Origin: Propionibacteriaceae bacterium
Lineage (GTDB): Bacteria > Actinomycetota > Actinomycetes > Propionibacteriales > Propionibacteriaceae
Direction of reading: 5' to 3'
DNA: 5,214 nucleotides
Assembly: GCA_009787035.1 (NCBI GenBank)
Contig: WRGV01000106.1
Coordinates: forward strand, 1,071 to 6,284
Shown: piece after piece, positions 1 to 5,214 of the stretch
Position numbering within the stretch: position 1 is the first letter of the stretch
Layout: each line of letters begins with the position of its first letter
Made by a program: the position numbers and the translations under genes
Notes under the pieces: generated by a model
The model's database searches: none
Told to the model about the DNA's origin: nothing
Seen by the model: the letters and a program-made list of their open reading frames with translations, nothing else

Positions 1-2889
1 CACCGCCACCTGCCCGGCCTGCAGCGACAGCGTCGCCGTCGACACCAGCGATCCGCCCGCGCCCACCAGAGCCGTCGTGAGGTCCTTGGCGCTGAAGATC
101 GCGTAGTCAACCGGGTGTGTGAACGGCGAACCGTCGGCATTGGTCAGTGTGACATGCACCGGGAACTCCTGATCGACGGCCGGGTGCAGCGTCGAGGCGG
201 CCGCCACCGTCGGCGTGATCGTCAGCGTGCTGGGCAGGATGAACGACAGGTAGCCGTCGTTGCCGAGCGCCACCTGGACGGTCGTGCTGGCGTACGTCGT
301 CTGGCGCTGGTAGATCGCCGTGCCACTCAGGTTGCCGGGGGTGCCCGAGCCGGTGTCGTTGCAGACCGGGTTGCCGTTCGACCAGCTCAGGGTGAGGCAC
401 TTGACCTCGTTCAGCTGGTCGTTGCGCGCGAAGTCGAGCGTTCCCGCCGAGACGACCATCGCACCGCCCGAGGCCACCACGCCCTGCTGGTTCGGCTGCG
501 CCGCCATCGCGGCCTGGAGCTGCGCCTTCGTCGTGGTCAGCGTCACTTGGTCGGCCTTGATCGCGGTCTGGGTGGCATCGGTGTAGCGGTATTCGGTGAC
601 GTAGTACCAGATCGTCGCGCCGGAGGCCAGGCCCGCCCAGGCCGACGAGGTCAGCGGCGTCGTCAACCCGGAATCGGCGTACAGCGGCGTGTTGACCGAG
701 AACCGGTAGAAATCGTTGGTGTCGCTCGGCACCCAGCTGGCCGACGTGCTGGCCTGGACGGAGCCGTCGGTGGCCACCGAGTAGTCGTTCGAGTAGAACC
801 GCACCTGGCCGCCGCTGGAGTGCGAGGCGATGTAGTCGCGCAGGAACGTGCCGTCCTGGCTCGTGGCCGAGTTGAGCGAATCGGGGTTGGACAGCGCGTC
901 CATCACCCCCGGTTTGGGCCCGACCACATAGTCGAGGTGCATCGGCTGCGCGTCCTGCATCGACAACGCGACCGGAGTGCCGGACGCCGTCGTCATGACC
1001 GTCTCGTAGCGCACCGGCAGCAGCGCCGCGGGCACCTTCATCGTCACCACGTCGCCGCGGGCGAGCGTGTCGTACTGCTGCACCGTGACGATCAGCTCGG
1101 ACACGCTGGTCGGGCCGGCGATGACGCTGGCCGCGACGGTGCCGGAGAACGTGTACTGCGTCAGGCCGTTGCCGAGGTCGGACGTCGTCGGGTTGACGAA
1201 CGTGGTCGGCTTGCAGGGCTGCGAGGCCACCGAGGCCGGTACGCAGAACGTGACGCTGTCCAGGTCGCGCACCTGCATGAACGGGCCGATCGGATCGGTG
1301 AACGTCACGTAGCCCGACATCGCCGGGGATGCGCCGCCTTCGATCTCGCTGGGGTATGTCGGCGGCGTCGCGAACCCGCTCAGGATGTTCTGGAAGGCCG
1401 CGGAGGCGTCCGCGGCCGTCAGGGGCGAGTAGAAGGCCGTGTTGTAGGCGATGCTCGTCGGATCGTAGTTGGTGTCGGGGGCGTCACCGGGGTGACCGAT
1501 GCTGATCAGCGAGCCCGACGCCGACACCTGCGCCTGGACGAAGTGGCCGGTCGTGTAGTCGGACGCGCGCGCGATGAAGTCGGCCACGGCGCCGCTGGCC
1601 GCGCTCGCCTGCTGCTGGGCGACGTGCGCCGGGTCGAGTGCCGCCTGCGCCAGCGGCCGCTCGGACAGCGGCCCGAGGGCAGACAGATCCATGCCGATCG
1701 TGTAGATGCCCGGGGTGATCGGGCTCAGGTTGTTCGCGGCGTTGTACGTCGGGTTGTTGTAGACGGTGGCGATCTTGTTCTTCAGGAACGACGCCGCCAG
1801 CACCGCCAGCAGCGCGTTGCCGTAAAACTGCGGGTCGCCGTACACGCCGGGCCCCTGCACCGCGGTGGACGAGGTGACCTTCCACCAGCCTGACCCCAGC
1901 GAACCGGCGTTGCTCGACAGCGTCGGCGCGCTGGACGTGAAGACGATGACCTCGGGCAGGCGCTGGTTGGCCCCCGACACGTTGGCGGAGGTCTGATTGG
2001 CCAGCAGGTTCATGCCCGCGACCAGGCCCAGCTGCAGGTTGCTGGCGTGGATCTCGGAGCCCGACGGCCCGATCTGGACCGAGTTGTTGGCGGTCTTCAG
2101 CGTCATCGTGCCGTTCGTCGTGGTCGGAGCGAGCAGTTGCACGTACGCGTTGGTGCCGGAGATCTTGGCCGGCGTGTTCAGCGCGAACAGCACCGAGGAC
2201 GTGTTGGCAAACGCCACGATGCCCACCCGGTCACGGGAGTCGGAGGACGCCAGCGTCTCGATGGACTGCTCGACGCCCTGCGCCATCGCGTAGGCGCGCG
2301 AACCGGTGTAGTTGTCCGGATCGTTGCACCACCCGTCGGCGGTGGCGGTTGGATCGATGCACTGGGCCATCAGGTCGGCCACGCTCAGGATCAGCGACAG
2401 GTCCACGGGGGCGGACACGCCCTGCAACACGCTGCGGCTGGATCCCAGCGCCGACAGGGTGACGCCCAGCTCGTCTTGGCCCACGTCGACGATGTGCGCG
2501 GACGTCCCCGTGCCGACGGTGCCCACGGTCATGCTGGACGTGCTGACGCTCTTGTCCGTCCAGATACGTCCCTTGTAATCGGAGGTTTGCAGGTAATCGG
2601 GGTTCGACGCGCCCGGGTACTGCGTGGCGGTGGACGGGTCGGCCACCTTCGCCGGGGGCGGGAAGTCGTTGGCCGACGCCGTCGTCGAGGACAGCATCTG
2701 CAGCGCGGGAGCCATCACGAGCCCCGTGATCAGCGTGCCGAGAGCCGTCACGGCCGCGGCGCCGCGGCGCCAGGAGGAAGCGCCCCGGAATCGACTGCGC
2801 CGGTGTGGCCGTGGGTGGGGCGGATCGACGATTCCAGAGTCGGACGAGCCGGTTGACATACCCAAATGGTCGTCATGGGGGTGTTCCAT
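1..2889 (-). CDS. Large secreted vWA-domain surface adhesin / pilus-tip-like protein (partial, C-terminus beyond left edge)
   Basis: Reading the minus strand from the ATG at 2889 gives 963 uninterrupted codons to base 1 with no stop, so the C-terminus and any LPXTG-type sorting signal lie outside. Order seen: hydrophilic Arg-rich N-terminus and hydrophobic segment (about 1-73); a GRIWTDKSV motif (107-115), recurrent in sortase-anchored vWA proteins of Gram-positives; a vWA-like domain (about 160-400) with strands VDLSLILSV, DRVGIVAFAN, LPEVIVFTSS and PGIYTIGM; a beta module with SGYVTFTDPIGPFMQV (525-540) and FSGTV...KVPAALLPVRYE (581-629), typical of the same proteins; a Tyr-rich segment (725-770); and a pilin-like module from about 876 with EFPVHVTLTNADGSPF. 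The composition is rich in Ser, Thr, Ala and Asn, as in exported stalk proteins. Inferred role: cell-surface adhesion, perhaps as a pilus tip or fibrillar adhesin; the ligand is unknown. Odd points: the vWA metal-site residues are replaced, and there are three cysteine pairs (177/188, 549/559, 831/843). The ATG at 2889 was chosen because an AAGGAG sits 5 nt upstream; the in-frame ATG at codon 11 has no comparable site. Confidence 0.9.
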   Translation of the reverse strand, partial: MEHPHDDHLGMSTGSSDSGIVDPPHPRPHRRSRFRGASSWRRGAAAVTALGTLITGLVMAPALQMLSSTTASANDFPPPAKVADPSTATQYPGASNPDYLQTSDYKGRIWTDKSVSTSSMTVGTVGTGTSAHIVDVGQDELGVTLSALGSSRSVLQGVSAPVDLSLILSVADLMAQCIDPTATADGWCNDPDNYTGSRAYAMAQGVEQSIETLASSDSRDRVGIVAFANTSSVLFALNTPAKISGTNAYVQLLAPTTTNGTMTLKTANNSVQIGPSGSEIHASNLQLGLVAGMNLLANQTSANVSGANQRLPEVIVFTSSAPTLSSNAGSLGSGWWKVTSSTAVQGPGVYGDPQFYGNALLAVLAASFLKNKIATVYNNPTYNAANNLSPITPGIYTIGMDLSALGPLSERPLAQAALDPAHVAQQQASAASGAVADFIARASDYTTGHFVQAQVSASGSLISIGHPGDAPDTNYDPTSIAYNTAFYSPLTAADASAAFQNILSGFATPPTYPSEIEGGASPAMSGYVTFTDPIGPFMQVRDLDSVTFCVPASVASQPCKPTTFVNPTTSDLGNGLTQYTFSGTVAASVIAGPTSVSELIVTVQQYDTLARGDVVTMKVPAALLPVRYETVMTTASGTPVALSMQDAQPMHLDYVVGPKPGVMDALSNPDSLNSATSQDGTFLRDYIASHSSGGQVRFYSNDYSVATDGSVQASTSASWVPSDTNDFYRFSVNTPLYADSGLTTPLTSSAWAGLASGATIWYYVTEYRYTDATQTAIKADQVTLTTTKAQLQAAMAAQPNQQGVVASGGAMVVSAGTLDFARNDQLNEVKCLTLSWSNGNPVCNDTGSGTPGNLSGTAIYQRQTTYASTTVQVALGNDGYLSFILPSTLTITPTVAAASTLHPAVDQEFPVHVTLTNADGSPFTHPVDYAIFSAKDLTTALVGAGGSLVSTATLSLQAGQVAV
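2671..2889 (-). other. Signal peptide with an unusually long basic N-region
   Basis: Codons 1-73 of the surface protein. The first 42 residues are hydrophilic, starting with a His/Asp-rich stretch (MEHPHDDH) and then Pro/Arg-rich (HPRPHRRSRFRG, SWRR). Residues 43-66 form an uncharged Ala/Leu/Val/Thr-rich hydrophobic core. ASA-ND at 71-75 fits a signal peptidase I site, with cleavage after Ala73. The mature protein would then begin NDFPPP. The arginine pairs do not match the full twin-arginine consensus, so Sec export is the simpler reading. The exact cleavage position is a prediction. Confidence 0.75.
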
Positions 2890-2894
2890 GGGTA

Positions 2895-2900
2895 CTCCTT
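2895..2900 (-). promoter_or_regulatory. Shine-Dalgarno of the surface-protein gene
   Basis: On the minus strand the sequence reads AAGGAG, then TACCC, then ATG. This is a near-ideal ribosome binding site at 5-nt spacing, and it decides the start at 2889 over the in-frame ATG ten codons later. Confidence 0.85.
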
Positions 2901-2946
2901 GGGGGATCGACGCCGATGCTGGGGCGCGTTGGCAGTCTTGACTACG

Positions 2947-2952
2947 AGAGTA
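2947..2952 (-). promoter_or_regulatory. Candidate -10 element for the surface-protein gene
   Basis: The minus strand reads TACTCT, which fits the TANNNT pattern common for actinobacterial sigma-A-type promoters. It would place the transcription start near 2939-2940 and give a leader of about 50 nt containing the Shine-Dalgarno. At 17-nt spacing the -35 position reads TGGCGA (2975-2970), only a 3/6 match to TTGACA. The promoter would therefore be weak, activator-dependent, or driven by another sigma factor. The bases also form a small CTAC-GAGA-GTAG hairpin (2942-2953) that may be coincidental. Confidence 0.35.
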
Positions 2953-2971
2953 GGCGTTTGGCGTTCGTTTC

Positions 2972-2986
2972 GCCACCTGAGGTGGC
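2972..2986. promoter_or_regulatory. Perfect inverted repeat in the divergent promoter region (candidate operator)
   Basis: GCCACCT-G-AGGTGGC is a 7-bp perfect inverted repeat around one central base. It overlaps the presumed -35 of the surface gene and sits about 58-72 bp upstream of the likely dusB start. Size and symmetry suit a dimeric regulator. It does not match the actinobacterial SOS box (GAAC-N4-GTTC), and I cannot assign it to a known regulator. There is no T-run after it, so it does not look like a terminator. Regulatory function is inferred from position and symmetry only. Confidence 0.4.
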
Positions 2987-3009
2987 ACGCCCGCAGCGCC
3001 GCCCGCCGG

Positions 3010-3036
3010 GTGACACTTATGCCGAGCTCCTAGACT
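3010..3036 (+). promoter_or_regulatory. Candidate dusB promoter giving a leaderless mRNA
   Basis: TAGACT at 3031-3036 fits TANNNT. GTGACA at 3010-3015 matches TTGACA at 5 of 6 positions, with a short 15-nt spacer. Seven bases separate the -10 from the ATG at 3044, so the expected transcription start coincides with the first base of the start codon. No Shine-Dalgarno is present before the ATG (TTGGCCGG), which agrees with leaderless translation, a common mode in Actinomycetota. Confidence 0.55.
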
Positions 3037-3043
3037 TGGCCGG

Positions 3044-4309
3044 ATGGGCATGACGTGGGACACAACCGCCGCCAGCGGCGTGCCAGGGCCCGTTGCCGGG
3101 GCTTTGGACGAGACGAGGGACAAGTTTGTCCCACTCGCGGCACCGGCGACCGCGTCCGTCCCCCCGCTGCGGCTGCGCGCACCGTCCGTCGACCCCGACG
3201 ACGCGCTGGTGATCGACCCGCCGGCCGTGCTGGCGCCGATGGCGGGCGTGACCAACGCCGCCTTCCGCACGCTGTGCTACGAGCAGGGCGCCGGCCTGGC
3301 CATCTGCGAGATGGTGACCGCGCAGAGCCTGGTGGCCGGGGACAACCGGTCGGCGCAGATGATGGCCTTCTGGGACGGCGAACCGGTGCGGTCCGTGCAG
3401 CTGTACGGCACCGACCCGGCCTGCCTGGATGTGGCGATCGGCATCGCCATCGAGAGCCTCGGCGCGCAGCACATCGACCTCAACTTCGGCTGCCCGGTGC
3501 CCAAGGTCACCCGGCGCGGCGGGGGCGGCGTGCTGGCCTGGAAGCTCGACCTCATGCGGGCCATCCTGCGCGCCAGCGTGCGCAGCGCCGACCGGTTCGG
3601 CGTGCCCGTGACCGTCAAGACGCGCATCGGCATCGACGACGACCACACGACCTTCCTCGACCTGCTGCGCGTCGCGCAGGACGAGGGCGTCGCGGCCGTG
3701 TGCCTGCACGCCCGCACCGTCGCGCAGGCGTATTCGGGCGCCGCGCACTGGGATGCGATCGGGCAGGCCGTCGCCGCCGTCGACATCCCCGTGCTCGGCA
3801 ACGGCGACATCTGGGAGGCCGGCGACGCGCTGGCCATGATCGCCCGGACCGGCTGCGCGGGCGTCGAGGTGGGACGCGGCGCGCTCGGGCGGCCCTGGCT
3901 CTTCCACGACCTGGCCGATGCGCTGCACGGGCGTCCCGACACCGAGCTGCCCACGCTGGGCCAGGTGTGCGCGCTGGTGCGCCGCCACGCCGAGCTGCTG
4001 GTGCGGCTGATGGGCGAACGCCACGGCATGGCCGACTTCCGCAAGCATCCGGCCTGGTATTTCAAGGGTTTCCCGCTCGGGGGCGAGCTGCGGCACGCGC
4101 TGGCGATGGTGTCGAGCCTGGACGAGCTGGACGCGCTGCTGGCCCAGCTGGACCCGTCCGTGCCCTTCCCGGCCGCCGAGCTGGGACGCCCACGCGGACG
4201 TCAGGGCTCCCCGCGCACCAAGGTCGCGATGCCGTACGGCTGGCTGGACGACCGCTGCGGGCTCGACCTCGACCTGTCCGACGCCGAGGGGGACGTCAGC
4301 GGCGGGTAA
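3044..4309 (+). CDS. dusB: tRNA-dihydrouridine synthase (DusB family)
   Basis: A 421-residue flavoenzyme that reduces specific uridines in the tRNA D-loop to dihydrouridine using FMN and NAD(P)H in the cytoplasm. Visible family signatures: LAPMAGVTNAAFRTLC (63-78), the FMN-binding start of the TIM barrel; DLNFGCPVPKVTRRGGG (145-161) with the presumed catalytic Cys150; VTVKTRIG (189-196) with Lys192; LHARTVAQAYSGAAHW (221-236) with His222; LGNGDIW (251-257); and GVEVGRGALGRPWLF (273-287). The C-terminal helical domain carries FRKHPAWYFKGFP (332-344), then GRPRG and MPYGWLDD, as in actinobacterial homologues. The barrel begins near residue 56, so the first 55 residues are an Ala/Pro-rich extension. 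The ATG at 3044 is preferred because a -10 element points to it; the in-frame ATG at 3050 is an alternative. The gene diverges from the surface-protein gene and converges on dgt. Nothing catalytic appears to be missing. Confidence 0.96.
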   Translation: MGMTWDTTAASGVPGPVAGALDETRDKFVPLAAPATASVPPLRLRAPSVDPDDALVIDPPAVLAPMAGVTNAAFRTLCYEQGAGLAICEMVTAQSLVAGDNRSAQMMAFWDGEPVRSVQLYGTDPACLDVAIGIAIESLGAQHIDLNFGCPVPKVTRRGGGGVLAWKLDLMRAILRASVRSADRFGVPVTVKTRIGIDDDHTTFLDLLRVAQDEGVAAVCLHARTVAQAYSGAAHWDAIGQAVAAVDIPVLGNGDIWEAGDALAMIARTGCAGVEVGRGALGRPWLFHDLADALHGRPDTELPTLGQVCALVRRHAELLVRLMGERHGMADFRKHPAWYFKGFPLGGELRHALAMVSSLDELDALLAQLDPSVPFPAAELGRPRGRQGSPRTKVAMPYGWLDDRCGLDLDLSDAEGDVSGG

Positions 4310-4314
4310 CCGCT
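4301..4314 (+). other. Small hairpin across the convergent dusB/dgt stop codons
   Basis: In plus-strand RNA, GCGG-GUAA-CCGC (4302-4313) forms a 4-bp stem with a GNRA-type loop, extendable by one G-U pair. The loop contains the dusB stop codon and the downstream arm runs into the dgt stop. There is no U-tract on either side, so this is at best a minor transcript-end structure, not a classical intrinsic terminator. No better terminator is visible at this junction. Confidence 0.25.
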
Positions 4315-5214
4315 AGGCGCCGTGACCGATGCCCTTGGGCAGCCGCTCGGGATGCCAGCCGAGCAACTGCACGGCCTGGTCGAACGCGAAGCGATCGGTC
4401 ATGCCCGCGGTGTACGTGACGGCCGCGCGCACCGGATCGTCCGCGTCCGCGAAGCCGTCGGGCAGCGCGTCCGGATGCGCGGCATACCAGCCCACCAGGC
4501 CCTGCAGCACGTCGATCACGGCGCTGGCCTGCGCCAACGATTCGGGACGGGTGTAGATCCGCTCGTAGTTGAACCCGCGCAGCGCGGCCAGGCCCGACGC
4601 CGTCGCCGAGTCCATGCCGACGCGGCCGGCGGCGGACGTCGTGGCCACCATCGCATTGATGAACGTGTGCAGCTGCTCGCTGCGCGTGGTGCCACACACG
4701 TCGGCGACCGTGGCCGGGATGTCGCCCGGGGCGACGATGCCGGCGTGCACCGCGTCCTCCAGATCGTGCGCGCAGTAGGCGATGCGGTCGGCCCAGCTGA
4801 CGATCTCGCCCTCGATCGTGGACGGGACGGGGCGCGACCACGAGTGGTTGCGGATGCCGTCCAGCGTCTGCTCACACAGATTCAGGCTTGCCAACGCCAC
4901 GTCCGCGCCCCAGGGGCCGTGGTCGTAGCCGTCGGGCAGGAAGGCGTCGAAGGCATCCTCGGCGGCGTGGCCGCCCGGGCCGTGCCCGCAGTCGTGGCCC
5001 AGGGCGATCGCGTCCGCCAGCGTCACGTTCGCGCCGACGCCGGCCGCGATCGAGCGGGCGACCTGGGCGACCTCCAGCGCATGCGTCAGCCGGGTGCGCT
5101 GGTGGTCGGTCGGGTAGACGACCACCTGCGTCTTGCCGGCCAGGCGCCGGAACGCCGCCGAATGGACGATGCGGTCGCGGTCGCGTTCGAAGCACGTGCG
5201 TTCGGGGTCGGGGG
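4313..5214 (-). CDS. dgt: Deoxyguanosinetriphosphate triphosphohydrolase-like HD-domain protein (partial, N-terminus beyond right edge)
   Basis: The minus-strand frame enters from the right edge (first full codon 5212-5210), runs 299 codons and stops at TAG (4315-4313). Dgt-family enzymes hydrolyse dNTPs, classically dGTP, to the nucleoside and triphosphate in the cytoplasm, affecting nucleotide pools and replication fidelity. Visible residues (numbered from the edge) include the family opening ERTCFERDRDRIVHSAAFRR (4-23), GKTQVVVYPTDHQRTRLTH (26-44), the HD pair in ALGHDCGHGPGGHAAEDAF (70-88) and ADRIAYCAHDLEDA (141-154). The metal ligands H44, H73, D74 and D142 of the HD fold are therefore all present. 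The C-terminal region ends with AGMTDRFAFDQAV (269-281), another conserved stretch. Because the family opening is at the edge, only a short N-terminal piece should be missing. A GTG at 5125 could be mistaken for the start, but it would cut off the conserved opening. In many actinobacteria dgt neighbours dus and dnaG; here it converges on dusB, so they cannot be co-transcribed. Substrate preference cannot be told from sequence. Confidence 0.93.
   Translation of the reverse strand, partial: PDPERTCFERDRDRIVHSAAFRRLAGKTQVVVYPTDHQRTRLTHALEVAQVARSIAAGVGANVTLADAIALGHDCGHGPGGHAAEDAFDAFLPDGYDHGPWGADVALASLNLCEQTLDGIRNHSWSRPVPSTIEGEIVSWADRIAYCAHDLEDAVHAGIVAPGDIPATVADVCGTTRSEQLHTFINAMVATTSAAGRVGMDSATASGLAALRGFNYERIYTRPESLAQASAVIDVLQGLVGWYAAHPDALPDGFADADDPVRAAVTYTAGMTDRFAFDQAVQLLGWHPERLPKGIGHGA

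Noticed and set aside
115..1893. A 592-codon plus-strand open frame opposite the surface-protein gene.
   Set aside because: Its translation is dominated by Arg, Gly, Val and His with no recognisable domain. It is antisense to a frame with clear domains, and high GC produces such long shadows.
2047..2856. A 269-codon plus-strand open frame opposite the 5' part of the surface gene.
   Set aside because: The composition is typical of an antisense GC shadow, and the opposite strand encodes the vWA-like domain.
2671..2889. Possible twin-arginine (Tat) signal because of RR pairs at residues 30-31 and 41-42.
   Set aside because: Neither pair is followed by the hydrophobic residues of the RRxFLK consensus, and large multi-domain surface proteins normally use Sec.
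2934..2943. AGTC-TT-GACT inverted repeat, including a plus-strand TTGACT resembling a -35.
   Set aside because: No -10-like hexamer follows at 16-18 bp on the plus strand, and a 4-bp arm is expected by chance.
3017..4096. A 359-codon minus-strand open frame opposite dusB.
   Set aside because: The opposite strand encodes a full set of Dus motifs. The product here is low-complexity His/Gly/Arg-rich and matches nothing I recognise.
3055..4419. A 454-codon plus-strand frame overlapping dusB.
   Set aside because: It is a frame-shifted Arg/Ala-rich shadow of dusB that also runs into the antisense of dgt.
4313..5125. Start of dgt at the GTG at 5125.
   Set aside because: Conserved family residues (ERDRDRIVHSAAFRR) lie upstream in the same frame and reach the window edge, so the gene starts outside.

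Overview
The window is GC-rich, roughly two thirds by eye. It has long GC-driven open frames on the non-coding strands and reads like a high-GC Gram-positive, most likely Actinomycetota. DusB and the dGTPase-like protein both look actinobacterial; the dGTPase wording vaguely recalls Acidimicrobiia-type proteins, but the class cannot be fixed from sequence reading alone.

Three protein genes fill almost the whole window. (1) Positions 1-2889, minus strand: the first 963 codons of a very large secreted surface protein, still open at the left edge. It has a long signal region, a von Willebrand factor A (vWA)-like domain, beta-rich modules typical of sortase-anchored adhesin or pilus-tip proteins, and the start of a pilin-type beta-sandwich (FctA/Spy0128-like) module at the edge. 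(2) Positions 3044-4309, plus strand: a complete tRNA-dihydrouridine synthase (dusB). (3) Positions 4313-5214, minus strand: a dGTP triphosphohydrolase-like HD-domain protein (dgt) that lacks its N-terminus because it runs off the right edge.

The surface gene and dusB diverge from a 154-bp intergenic region (2890-3043). This region holds a strong Shine-Dalgarno for the surface gene, plausible -10 elements for both directions, and a perfect 7+1+7 inverted repeat that could be an operator. The dusB -10 lies so close to its ATG that a leaderless mRNA is likely. dusB and dgt converge with only 3 bp between their stop codons. No RNA gene, mobile element or CRISPR array was seen.

The most notable observation concerns the surface protein. 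Its vWA-like domain appears to have lost the metal-binding (MIDAS) residues at both readable signature sites, while the surrounding fold signature is kept. Its pilin-like module has Pro where the isopeptide-forming Lys is expected. Three closely spaced cysteine pairs are present, an unusual feature in Gram-positive surface stalks. This suggests an adhesin lineage that does not use metal-dependent vWA binding and may rely on disulfides for stability. The two housekeeping genes are ordinary; no functional link between them and the surface protein is visible.
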